Shown one piece after another: positions 47,508-58,640 of a DNA stretch of 64,000 bases. The first letter of the stretch is position 1. Every line of letters begins with the position of its first letter. Below the pieces are notes generated by a model. It had not been told where the DNA came from. It searched no databases and saw nothing but the letters and a program-made list of their open reading frames with translations. The position numbers and the translations under genes are program-made. Source of the DNA: Rhabditoides inermis (taxonomy: Eukaryota > Nematoda > Chromadorea > Rhabditida > Rhabditidae); the NCBI GenBank assembly GCA_963966185.1, contig CAWZYM010000295.1, positions 1,004,501-1,068,500 of the forward strand. The letters are read 5' to 3'.

Positions 47508-47781
47508 ATGTATTGCGTGGTGAAACTACCCTCTGACTACTCTAACCTCGGAGACATTATATCTGTGAGTTATCAGTGGATGAAGCATTGTATATTCAAC
47601 GATCTATTCAGTTTTATGCGAGGCAGGGAATTCATGGAGTCGCTTTCGGAAGAAACCTCAACCATCTGCTGGGAAATACAAAGGTATGGGGGATAGGGGG
47701 AGGGAGGAAATGATAGAACAGCGCGTATGCCTTGTACATCCATCTCGAACCGTTCTGACAGCGCCATATGTCTTTGAAACG

Positions 47782-47851
<70 letters not shown>

Positions 47852-48016
47852 CGGGTATAGAGAATCCGTTCGCAGGATTCCGCCACGGTGGAATGCCAGA
47901 CCGACTCTGCTGTGCCGTTTCTCTTCAACCCATTCCAACCACTTCCCTCCTCTTCCGAGGAACCGCTATTCGAAGAAAAGGATGTGAAGGTACTCCCTCT
48001 TCTATATCTCTCTCTC

Positions 48017-48057
<41 letters not shown>

Positions 48058-48414
48058 CTCTTCAAAGACTGAATCTTTCCAGCCGATCCTCCCTCGCTGG
48101 ACGGTGGCCCCTGACGGAGAGATGCTGCCCGCCAGTGAGTGGTCCGCAGATGGGGAGATGGTCCCACTCTCCCAGTCCGCGTCTCCGGTAGAACAGAGCA
48201 AGGTTCTCGCCGCTGTGGCGGCTGCCTTCAAAACAGAAGACGATTCGTTCTTTCAGGATGGAGACCAGGCAAGTTGCTTAGATGATTATATCGATTTATC
48301 GATCGATTGCAGAACTGTTCGTATCTGGATGAGACGAATAAGATGAAAGCGAAACGAGCCAAGAGAGGGCTGCCTGCCTGGCCAGTGGTCAACTGTGAGG
48401 TGCGAATCTCTCCA

Positions 48415-48455
<41 letters not shown>

Positions 48456-48981
48456 CCTCTCCCTCTCCGCTTCCGATGACGTCAGTGTGTTGCAGATGTG
48501 TCTGAAGCCGGTGACGATGACGCAGTGTCAGCCGTCGCACCTCCTCAACCACGCTGCCGCGCACTTGGACGGCGCGCGATTCGGCGAGAGATTCACGTGT
48601 GGAGAGTGCGACACTGCCACTAGTTGTGAGTGTACCTTGTGTTCACTCAGTGTTCTTGCATGTCATTCAAATACAATGTATATACTGTTCTTTTGTTCGG
48701 GCTTGTGTTATGAATGAATTCGCCTTTCATACTCGCCTGAAATGCCATGTTTGCAGACTACAGTACTATCCAGCGACATCGAATCGACACAAAGCACAAG
48801 TACACTGACCGTATTCGGGATCTGCACGATCCGCAGGTACGTCGATTTACCATTATCGATTTATTGATAACGTATTGATTGGTTCCAGCTGATTCGCGAA
48901 GTAGCCGTTCTCTTCTCGCAGTGCTTTCCCGGTCGAAGCCCTCCTCTCAAGTTCAAGTCGCTCATGCACAGGAGCCAGTAG
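47508..48981 (+). CDS. Zinc-finger-like protein with one finger module (family member 2)
   Basis: Eight exons give 272 aa in phase: 47508-47564, 47612-47683, 47876-47989, 48083-48268, 48313-48399, 48496-48625, 48757-48836 and 48889-48981. The shared N-terminal block is present (YCVVKLPSDYSNLGDII, GIHGVAFGRNLNHLL). An acidic/Pro region and a basic NKMKAKRAKRG follow. The module is MCLKPVTMTQ...FTCGECDTAT, then YSTIQRHRIDTKH and LIREVAVLFSQCFPGRSP. The fourth intron uses a GC donor (GACCAG|GCAAGT at 48269), supported by phase on both sides. A degenerate copy of the module lies at 20020-20345. Confidence 0.8.
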
Positions 48982-49016
48982 TCGTTCATTGTTACTTGTT
49001 GATTTGAATGTATTGT

Positions 49017-49022
49017 AATAAA
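49017..49022 (+). terminator. Polyadenylation signal of zinc-finger gene 2
   Basis: AATAAA lies 36 nt after the stop codon. Confidence 0.6.
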
Positions 49023-49169
49023 TCATTTATTGATTATCGATTATCGATAAGCCGGCCGTCGTCTCGTCTGTGTCATTGCCATCGTTCGTTGAACGGCCAA
49101 CCTGTCGTCACTTTTTGTATTTGTATTCGCCTCGGCCGGTCGCCCCTTCCATCTCTCTCCCCTCCAGAG

Positions 49170-49206
49170 ATGGCTCTCCTACTAATCATTGTACTCCCTC
49201 CTCCTC

Positions 49207-49247
<41 letters not shown>

Positions 49248-50043
49248 TCTGTCTCTCTCTCACCCTCTCTCTCTCCAGCACTCTCTACTCGCCCTCCTCG
49301 CTGCCGTCTCGATTGTCGTCCACTGCGGCGGCAAGAAGGCGCCCGCCAAGCCAGCAGCGGTACTGTATTCTACCGTAATCACCGTACCCTCCCCTTCTTT
49401 CCAGCCGGCCGCTGGCGCTCCACCCGCAGCGGGCGCACCCCCTGCCGCCGCCGCCGCCGCTCCGCCAGCCGGAGGAGGACCATCGGTATACTGTAGCGGA
49501 CAGTAACCTGGTTACCGGCGTACTGTGTTCAGAAATCTTCGGAAAACCCGGACAAAGCAAAGCCGGCCGCTAAGAAAGAGGAGGAGAAGAAGGAGGAGAA
49601 GAAAGAGGAGAAGAAGGAGGAAAAGAAGGAGGAGAAGAAGGAAGAGAAGAAGGACGGCGACAAGGTGACGTCATCGGCTGACATTATCTGATGATGACGT
49701 CATTGCAGACGGTGTACCCGGACGTGAAGGAGCCGACGGCGTCGCAGAAGAAGAAGCGCGAGGAGGAGCTGGAGAAGGAGAAGAAGGAGAAGATCGCCGC
49801 CGGATTCTATCAGGTATTTGAAATTTGAATTTCGCGCCATTTCTCACGTCGCCCTGATTTTCAGGAGAAGTCGGACGAGGACGACACTCTAGAGAAGATC
49901 AACTCGCTGAAGATGGAGAACACGGATGAGAGCAAGAAGAAGAGCAAGGTATACGGTAACGGTAGTACTCTGGAGGGGTTACGGCACTTTGAGGGTTACT
50001 GTACTTTGCATTTCAGAGAGACAAGAAGGATGCGAAGAAGTGA
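49170..50043 (+). CDS. Signal-peptide protein with Ala/Pro and Lys/Glu-rich regions
   Basis: Seven exons give 176 aa: 49170-49190, 49279-49359, 49405-49485, 49533-49664, 49709-49813, 49865-49948 and 50017-50043. A hydrophobic start (MALLLIIHSLLALLAAVSIV) acts as signal peptide or membrane anchor. An Ala/Pro/Gly stretch (AAGAPPAAGAPPAAAAAA) follows, then repeated KEEKKEEKKEEKK and a basic/acidic tail ending RDKKDAKK. No family was recognised; low complexity dominates. The start codon lies two bases after CTCTCCCCTCCAG, a strong acceptor, suggesting trans-splicing or an untranslated first exon. Confidence 0.75.
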
Positions 50044-50446
50044 GCGTCGTCTGCCTGTCTTCCTGTAACCACGCATTCAAACACGACGAGCGTATAAAAC
50101 TAGTGCATTAATGACCGTATAACGAATGAATATGGGACTGTGTGTGTGAGGAATTGTGTGTGTGATTCTGATAAAGAACTATTATATTTGAATGCACGTA
50201 TAAGTTTAACTGAATGAAATGCCCTGGGAGACATCCATGAAGAGGAGGTGCGAATGTTCACCCTCATGTGGAAGCAGCTATGGTACGAGGAGATACTAAT
50301 TGGCATGGATGCAAAAGAAAACCCGGAGCTCTACACATCGAGAATGGTACTCTAATGGTCCAGGAATGATTATAGATTATCGATTAAGAATTATTTTTGA
50401 TAAATTGTTAGCATAAACAATTTATTAAAATACAAAACAAACAAAA
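50044..50446. other. Short convergent intergenic spacer
   Basis: About 400 bp between convergent gene ends, AT-rich, with no gene recognised. Confidence 0.5.
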
Positions 50447-51138
50447 TTATACGTGCGCCACCCGAGATACCTTGCATTTGACGTTATCCTTGTCCATGTG
50501 ATCCTCGAGCGTCTCGAGAATGTTCTTGATGTTTCGAGGCAGTTCTTTATCAGGAAAACAGTGCGAGAAGAGACGGACCAACTCGCGGATGTACTGCAAT
50601 GATCATCTACTTGTGTAGGCATTACTGTTGAGAGAGTTTTACAACTGATCAAAAATCCACGCTCTCTCAAGAAACAAGAGCAAAAATAAAACCATCTTCG
50701 CAAAAACCTCTTCAATGCAGAAACCTGACCAGAGACGCATCATATCACACAAAAATCATTGGGTGGATGACAATATCATAATAAACGTATTGTATTGTAA
50801 GAGGTACGACGATTTTGGTGGTATTGTCAAAGGTGCGTCAGTTGTTTCAGAAGCCATTCCGAGTGTTTCGAAAAGGATAGGAAGACATTTCGAAGTGTTC
50901 GGGAGTAGTCCGAAAGCAATTCGGGAGTGTTTCGCAAGATACTGATCGCAACTTGACAAGCAAACAGGTTTTCACGCATTATTATTTACTCACTTCACAT
51001 TCTGTGTTGCATTTGGAATGATCGATTCGAGTGTGACCGAGCAGCTTGAAGTGCAAAACATCCGGTCTCGCTTCTGGAACAATCAAGTATATGGAGAGTG
51101 AAAGAAGAACTGAGTGGCAGTGAGAGAGAAAGCGAGAA

Positions 51139-51180
<42 letters not shown>

Positions 51181-52301
51181 GGGAGGGAGGAGGGAGGAGG
51201 GAGGGAGAGAGGGAAACTCACGTGTGACGTCACATCCGGCGCACGCATACCGTTTCCCATACTCCTCGGCCATGTGGGTGAGAACATGAGCGTACGCGTT
51301 GCTCGCGTATTTGGAGGAGTGAATGCTGATCGACGCGTGGCATCGCTACAAAGAAAGCATGCATATCGTTCGATGCTCGGATACGGTGGGAGCACCGGAG
51401 TTGCATGCAACAAGAAAGGATTGCGATTAGAGATGGTCCGGTGAACGGTTAACCGAACCGGTTAACCGAATCGTTCGGTTAACCGAATTCCATGTAGCTG
51501 ACTGTCTAGGCTAAGTTCGACGCTCGTATTGTCAAATTTCTCGAGTTTTGTGATGTAACAATGGCGGTAACTGACAAATAAGAATGAGTTTCGCGCTATC
51601 TTTGATGATCTCACACCTTCAGTGACGGTTTCGATAACCGAAAACCGTTTAAAAACCGGTTCCGGTTAACCGGAACCGGTTTTTTGAAGTCACGGTTCGG
51701 TTAACCGGTTAATCGAAAACCGTTTCAAAATCGGTTAACCGGTTAACTGGAACTGGTTTTTCGAAATTTCGGTCCGGTTAACTGGTTAAACCGAACCGAA
51801 AACCGTGAAGAGTTTAACCGGACCATCTCTAAATGCGATGGCTGATGAATAGAAAAGAGATATGGGTATTTATATGGCTCTATGGTATGCTGGGAATCGC
51901 ACCTGACACGTGGTTTTATTGGAGCTGCCTGCGGACTCGGTTGTCTTCTCCCCTTCCACAGTGTCGACAATCCGGGGCGTGGCACATCCGGGGAAGCACG
52001 CAGCGAACACACGGAAGCATTCCAGCATGTACTAAATGCGTAGTGCTTGTTAATGATCACCAGGAAGTTTGAATGGTTATCGAGTCAATGAATTGACAAT
52101 AGGTAGAATGTGTTTGACAATAGGTGGAATGCCCATAATATCGATTCTGTGATTTCTCACAGAATCGATATCAAGGGGTGGGATAGAGTAGAAGCGCGCA
52201 CGTCTCTGTCCGAGGGGGCACATGTGCGATCGTGAAACGGGTGATTGGTCTTCGCAGCATGCGGAGAGACGAAGGAGGACCCTGGAATGGAAGGTTGAGA
52301 G

Positions 52302-52356
<55 letters not shown>

Positions 52357-53030
52357 GAGATGGACTGACACTGTGCCTCGCACTCGTCGCACTGGAACCG
52401 CCTCCCCCACTTGTCCCTGTCCACATGCCCCACTGCATGAGTGAGCCTCGCCTTGTTGTTCGAGTTGTTCCGCAGCAGAGACTTGAAGCACAACTGCAAC
52501 ACCACTCTCATTCTTGTACTCTTGTACAAACATACGTGAAACGGTTGTCAGTTGTCAGGTTGTCACTTTGTAAATATCGATTCCACGTCTTTGTTCCGGT
52601 ATTATATTAAAAAGTGTACTGCTTGTACTTGGACTGTGTACAATGCGTGTACCTTGCAAGTGATTGTCTCCTCGTCTTCGATCGCCTCCCGCGCCCCGTT
52701 CGCTCGTCTCTCCCGCTTCTCACAACTAGGCTGCCAGTAGGCGTCGAAAGATTTCTGAGAAACAATGAAATAAGTTGACGATTTCAATATGAGCACTCAC
52801 ATTCGCTGGCCGTTTGTCGATTGATCTCGCTGCGACCTGTGTTTTCCTCAGGCGACCGCGCTTTCGAGGCGTAGCAGTTGACAAACGCGCGGGCTGATCT
52901 CTGTCCAAGCAAGTTTCGAGCGAAGAACCTTTCCGCCATGGTTCGGAATCTACGTTAGCTTCCTCCGAATCTGAGTCTGACGATAGGTCCTGGAAGATGG
53001 ATTTTGAGAGAGAGAGAGAGAGATAGAGAT

Positions 53031-53067
<37 letters not shown>

Positions 53068-53721
53068 GATTACCATGCACATCCACTTCCATCCGGTTTC
53101 CTTGCTGGGCACACTGTTTGTCTCGGAATTCTCGGGAGTTGTCTGAAAGTACAACATTACATGACATATGTCAAAAATGCAAGGTGCAATGAGCAAGTGT
53201 GCTTATTTACGAGACAAAAACTCATCAACTGTTGCTTCTCCACATTTGGTTTCATATCGAGAGTGTAGAGCATGGCAACCTTTTCTGAAGGCTGAAATTG
53301 ATTGAAATGAAGCACATTCTCCCATAGAACTTCTCAAGAATGTTTTTTTTCACCTCAGGGCATTCTTTTGTTGGATCGCTGTCTATGATCTCATTGTCCG
53401 GGCCACACGCAATGTCACACGTGGTTGAAGTGGAAGTGCGGTCGGAGAGCAGGGCATACTGTAATGATTGTGCGATTTTGTTTCAGTTATTGTATTTCTG
53501 TGAAAAAAAGCTGGAATAACAAACCTTCTTCTCGATGTCGATCAATCGATTCAGCTCACTTCCGAATGCCACTTTCTGCACGAAATACGAGTCGCTCACG
53601 TTGAGAGAACGGAAGAACTGAAAGTAGGAAAAGGAGTTATGTTTTGAAGTGCACTCACCTTGATGACTTTTGCATGTTCTTCAAATTCGGGCGCGATTTC
53701 CGCAACGAAGAATTCGGACAT
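50447..53721 (-). CDS. Zinc-finger-like protein with two finger modules (family member 3)
   Basis: Thirteen exons close in phase (442 aa): 53659-53721, 53525-53617, 53354-53458, 53211-53291, 53074-53142, 52801-52989, 52653-52754, 52370-52493, 52202-52281, 51960-52031, 51222-51345, 50994-51073 and 50447-50593. The shared N-terminal block is FVAEIAPEFEEHAKVI and FVQKVAFGSELNRLI. Basic and acidic linkers (TPRKRGRLRKTQ) follow. Module 1 has LCFKSLLRNN...FQCDECEAQ, HAAKTNHPFHDR and ECFRVFAACFPG. Module 2 has RCHASISIHS...YACAGCDVT, GHTRIDHSK and YIRELVRLFSHCFPD. Both modules are encoded by a 124-nt plus an 80-nt exon, so the module duplicated as an exon pair. A hAT-like MITE lies in the intron 51346-51959. 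Confidence 0.8.
51420..51839. mobile_element. hAT-like MITE made of GGTTAACCG repeats
   Basis: Termini TAGAGATGGTCCGGT and ACCGGACCATCTCTA (51428-51831) are exact inverses. The flanks ATTGCGAT and AATGCGAT are an 8-bp duplication with one mismatch. Inside, GGTTAACCGAACC-like units recur many times on both sides of a unique centre. No transposase frame. Confidence 0.8.
52137..52170. other. Perfect 15-bp-stem hairpin in a zinc-finger intron
   Basis: ATATCGATTCTGTGA, the loop TTTC, and the exact inverse TCACAGAATCGATAT. It lies in the minus-strand gene's intron between exons 52202-52281 and 51960-52031. Confidence 0.7.
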
Positions 53722-54307
53722 TTTAGATAACAAGTAAAGTAAACTGAAAGCTAAAAGAATGTAAATTTGTAAATATGAGCACATGAGCAGACACCCAGAA
53801 ACATAGTAGAACGGCGAAATTACATGTCGTGAAAAGTTAAGTGAGAAAATGAGGTATAATTAGGAAATGACAACAGACATCACGACACCACTTCAAAAAA
53901 CACAACTGCACTACGAACTCTCGTCTATATAACTGAAAAAGATGCAGAATTTTTCGTTTTGTAAAGTGGTGTCGTGGTGTTGACACCACGGTGTCGTGGT
54001 GTCGACACCATGGTGTCGTGGTGTCGTGGTGTCATTTCCTAATTGCCAGAAAATGAGAGACATTACACCAGACGGAAACAAGAAAAAGAAAGGAAGGGAA
54101 AGGAATGGGGGAGTGGGAGGGGAGACTGAGAAATGGCGCGAGATGGAAGGATCACATGGAACATGGTTGCTGCAAACAGACAATGCACTGTGCCATTCTG
54201 TTCCATGGAAACAGTATGCTAGCAGAAAAATGGGATGTCATTTCTACGTTGGAACAAACATGTGTAAATTTGTGATGCGTAAGTACTATAGGTGGACAAT
54301 AGAGACT

Positions 54308-54351
<44 letters not shown>

Positions 54352-54572
54352 AGAAATAGTTCGTTCGAGAGACAATGACAATACAATGGAAGAGTTGGTG
54401 GAACACTGTCAAGAAAATTACTGTCGGCAACATGAAACATTTGGAAGTCGTATTGTAATGAATATGAGTTTTGCAGGATTTTCGAAAGAAGTTAATACTT
54501 AGAAGTAGAACACTGACAGTTGACAGTTGACAGTTGACAGTTGACATGTGTTTGGTGCCACGGGAGGATAGC

Positions 54573-54630
<58 letters not shown>

Positions 54631-54840
54631 GGGGGGAGGAGGGGGGAAAGCGTCTGAAGATACGAATCCGTCTATTTCGAATAAATAAAATTTTAAAAGA
54701 TCATTCGTTGTTGTGCAACGTGTTTGTGTATAGGAAGTTTATGCGGAAAATGTTTCCGTGTATACGAAAGTATGAGACATCATTAAAAGCTTATAAATGA
54801 TAAATAGTCGTGATTACGATAGATGGAGAGATCCGCGTGT
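53722..54840. other. Intergenic region with small inverted-repeat element and simple repeats
   Basis: AATTAGGAAATGACA at about 53856 and its inverse TGTCATTTCCTAATT at about 54042 bracket roughly 190 bp containing repeated GGTGTCGTGGTGTC/GACACCAC blocks. Two (GA)n tracts at 54307-54352 and 54575-54630, and four copies of GACAGTT at 54520-54545, follow. Plus-strand open frames here lack splice support. Confidence 0.55.
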
Positions 54841-56026
54841 TCAGTTAACGGGTTCCAAGGGGCGAAACATTCCATGCTGACAGAGGAACGGCAAGCGTCG
54901 TCCACACTCCACCGTCGACCGCGTCCACTCGTCCTTGTCCCAGTTGTACGTCATCTGGAACGACAACACAAAATTCGACATACGTACAAATAAGACTATG
55001 ATTGAAAGGTTCTGACGTGACTTCTCTAATGCTATGTATGGTTTCTCACCGCAAAACACTCGTCGGACGGGGAAGGCGACTGCGTGGACAGGTATTCCGA
55101 TTCAGAAATATGGAAAGGGCTTTTCCAATCAGGTACTTCTGGGTTGTGATTCTTACGTCTACCGCACTTCATTTCCTTGCGTGGGAACTCCAGCCAAGTT
55201 GTCGTCCCGGCCACCAATGTCGAATCAGCCCTCAACAACATCGTCTTCTTCTCACCAGTGTCGCCGCTGTTACCTTGCACGGTTTGAAGGTGAAGTTGAG
55301 TATAGAATATAGCCAGACCAGTGACTGGGAGCCGCTGCATACACCATGAGTTTGCATCAGTGAAGTTCTTAGGATAGTACCCGGGCTGAAGTGATCTTTT
55401 TGTGTTTACATCTGATGAGAACATACCAAATAACAAAAGCCAGAGTGTTCGTGAAAACCGACGGGACAATAGACCTGAATGAGAGTATGTTAATAGATAT
55501 TGATCCACTGTTACAATTTTAACCTACACTTAATCGAGTATAGCCATGAAATGGTAATCTGTCAAAGAAGAACTCCGGGGAAAATAGGAATTCCGGTCAA
55601 TAGGGTCAAGATGATACTTAGGAACACGATTCTGGCAATGACGGAAGGGTTTTCTGAGAGGCTTCAAAAAGTTATGTTTTTGATTCCTGTGTCCAAATAG
55701 CCTAATTGGACGAGGGCGGAGCCTCACTCCGCTGCCCACCGCTGCCGTACTCGCGGTTTCCCGCCAAAATCTGGTTCCGGGCGCGCTAATGTTTTGGGCC
55801 GATAACTCTTTCACCGGAGTTTTTCTTTAACGCAACTGTGAGACGCCAAAAAAGGTAACATTGCGTGCCTACTCACCATTGACGCACGTTGGTGGAATTC
55901 GAATATTGACGGACGGCGGGTAACTTCATTGGCATGATCTGGATCTTCTCCAGATGGAGGGTCGCCGTGTGCACACTGGGCGTCGCACACTGATAACACC
56001 ATTACACACACAAGAATGAGACGCAT
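54841..56026 (-). CDS. Secreted C-type lectin domain protein
   Basis: Four exons give 215 aa: 55877-56026, 55427-55474, 55050-55385 and 54841-54954. A signal peptide (MRLILVCVMVLSVCDAQC) precedes an acidic linker (GDPPSGEDPDHANE). The lectin-like fold follows: CPVGFHEHSGFCYL at the start, NFTDANSWCMQRLP as the first helix region, and DECFAMTYNWDKDEWTRSTV with CGRRLPFLCQ as the ending, which matches the conserved W.....C....PF.C end of C-type lectins. The calcium-binding EPN/QPD and WND signatures are not clearly present, so sugar binding is uncertain. The start Met follows TTTGCAGA, an acceptor-like sequence. Confidence 0.8.
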
Positions 56027-56803
56027 TCTGCAAATGGTGATTAATAAGGATGGGTGCATAATCAATAAATCGGTTTCACCGGAATAGTTAACAAAAAAAG
56101 TAGGGATTGAACAAGTGTGTGCATGACCGCTCGGGGTCGAGCTTGACAGTTTTGTACCCACTCTTATCAGTCTTTGTTGTTCCAAAAAGTGTGACCAACT
56201 GAGTACGGAGCACCATTCATTCCTATGATCGAACCATGTTTTAGATAATCTGGATCGCTATCTGGATTACAATCATCATTCATAGAAACCATTTTATTTG
56301 GACCGAAAACATGTCTAATGGGTACTGAGTACTAACAAGAAGGTAAAATTTATTTGTGAGAGAAATTCACAACAAATGTTCCAATATTCGATTATCCAAT
56401 ATCCAATATTCGATTATTCGAATATCCAATATTCATCGATTATCAATTAATCCATTGTGATCTTTCAGAATTAGCGGCTGGCAGCCATATCCCATATATG
56501 CTTCCATCGTGCAACTGAATTGGTTCTTCTTTTTTACATCTACGAGTCGCTCTCGTAGATGTAAAACTCGTCAATGTGTTCGATCTCCCACACATTGACG
56601 AGTTTGGCTAATCATAGATCATAGTCCTTAATCACAACTCTTGAAGAATTCACCAGTCAACCCTTTTAGTTTTGGACTGCTTTATCTATACGAGAATCTT
56701 TTTATTACCCAACATCGTAATCAATTCAATTTATAACTCGTTTCGCCTTTGTTGTAATATCGTTAAAATTTTAAGTGGTAACATCTCTCCCCTCTCTTCC
56801 CCC

Positions 56804-56866
<63 letters not shown>
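56027..56866. other. Intergenic region with AT-rich repeat and twin hairpins
   Basis: Contains ATTCGAATATCCAATATTCG-type repeats (56385-56440) and two adjacent perfect hairpins at 56531-56602. No gene was recognised. Confidence 0.5.
56531..56602. other. Two adjacent perfect hairpins
   Basis: The first stem TTTTACATCTACGAG / CTCGTAGATGTAAAA has loop TCGCT. The second stem ACTCGTCAATGTG / CACATTGACGAGT starts directly after it, with a 12-nt loop. Both stems are fully complementary. Confidence 0.75.
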
Positions 56867-56870
<4 letters not shown>

Positions 56871-57020
56871 GGAGTGGGACTGGGCAGTTGACTGCTGGGA
56901 GTTGGAGTGCTTGGATGTCCCTTCTCTCTTTTCTTTTTCCGAGGATTCAGCAATCGAGCCTTCCGAATCGAGTTGTCACTGCTCACAGGAACTGTGGAAG
57001 TCGGCTGAAAGAGAGTGAAT

Positions 57021-57060
<40 letters not shown>

Positions 57061-58591
57061 AAGAGAAAGAGAAAGAGAAAGAGAAAGAGAGAGAGAGGGG
57101 GGAACATACTGTTTACCTGTTGCCGTCTGTCTTTGGTTCCTCCAGGCGCACTGCTCTGCATTTTCCTCAATCTTTTTATCACTCTTTCTGAGATTCCATC
57201 ACTCGACATTTGTTCAGTCGAAGGTTCCTGAAATTAAATCGATAACCTGTATCTGTATACCCGTTGTCCTTTGTCTACCCACATGCGATTTCTCTTCTTT
57301 CTTCTTTTTTCTGAATGCCAGCCAGCCTTTCTTCTTCTTTACATGTGCAGTTGGATTATTAGAAGACTGTGGAGAAGACCGAGAAACCGAAGAAACACGC
57401 ATTACTCTGCGAACTCGAGTCTCCATAACCTCCTACAAGAGTAATCTCTCTCTCTCCTCTCTCTCCTCTCCCCCTCTCTCTCTCCTCGCTCTCCATCTCT
57501 CTCTCCTCTTTCTCCATCTCTCTCTCCTCTCTCCCATCTCTCTCCTCTCTCTCCATCTCTCTCTATCTCTCCTCTCCCTCTCTCCTTTCTCTCTCCCCCT
57601 ATATTTCTCTCCCTCCCTCCCCCTCTCTCTATCCGTACTGACTCGTATCATCTTCCTCATATTCCTAGCCGCAAATAGAGCACCTCCGAGAATCAGCATT
57701 GATATGAAGGAGATTAAGGTGATAAATACAATCTAAATGACACTTATATTGAGCCATACAGAAGAACAGAAGTGCTAAAAAACTAACTAATGAGATGTGT
57801 TCCTTCCAAAAGAGATAATGTACTTTCACATAGAGAGACTGTTTGTTTTGTTTTAACTTTGTCTCTGAAAAAAAACATCTACAGAACATAGATTGAAGTT
57901 GAAGATTAATATCAACAATGATATAATATCATATTCGTTAAACTAAGTTATGAAACAAAAATACCGGTTTGATTACGTTGTCTGTGAATGTTCCTCTCCC
58001 TTCCCACATCTATCATCCTATTTCGCAATTCCACCTTTGCCTGTCTTGTATCAGTATCATCGTTTCTTTTCATGCTGAATATAACAGCTCCTTGCGGAAG
58101 AGCGTTACTATTCCGAGTGTAGCTTGCCACATTGCAAAGCTCCATGGTTCTGATTGTTCTGAATGAAAAAAATCATAATGAAGTTGAGGTGATGATTAAA
58201 GAACTCGATTGGATTAGAGTAGCGTAATTCCATTTTTAAAGAATCGCCGATTTTGCAATTGTGAAAATCCTTGAGCCTAAATGTTTGTATAGTTTCTAGT
58301 GTAGAGAGCAGTCTTACTGTATAATGGTTTCCACACTATCTCCGTTTCTTATGTTATAGACAACATTTGGCAGCTCGAAATCTATCTATAATGTATAAGT
58401 AGCAAAAGAAGTTAGAAGCACGTTTACCATATAATCGTAGACTTTTTTGTATCGCATGATTTTTGCCGTTTTCGATAGTTTTTGAATAGAATTCGAAATC
58501 GCAACATATTGATTTGGAGAGTGGACTACTTGAAAGAACATCAACGGTTCTGAAAGGAATATACAAACCAGAGAGCGGGAGAGAGAGGGAA

Positions 58592-58640
<49 letters not shown>

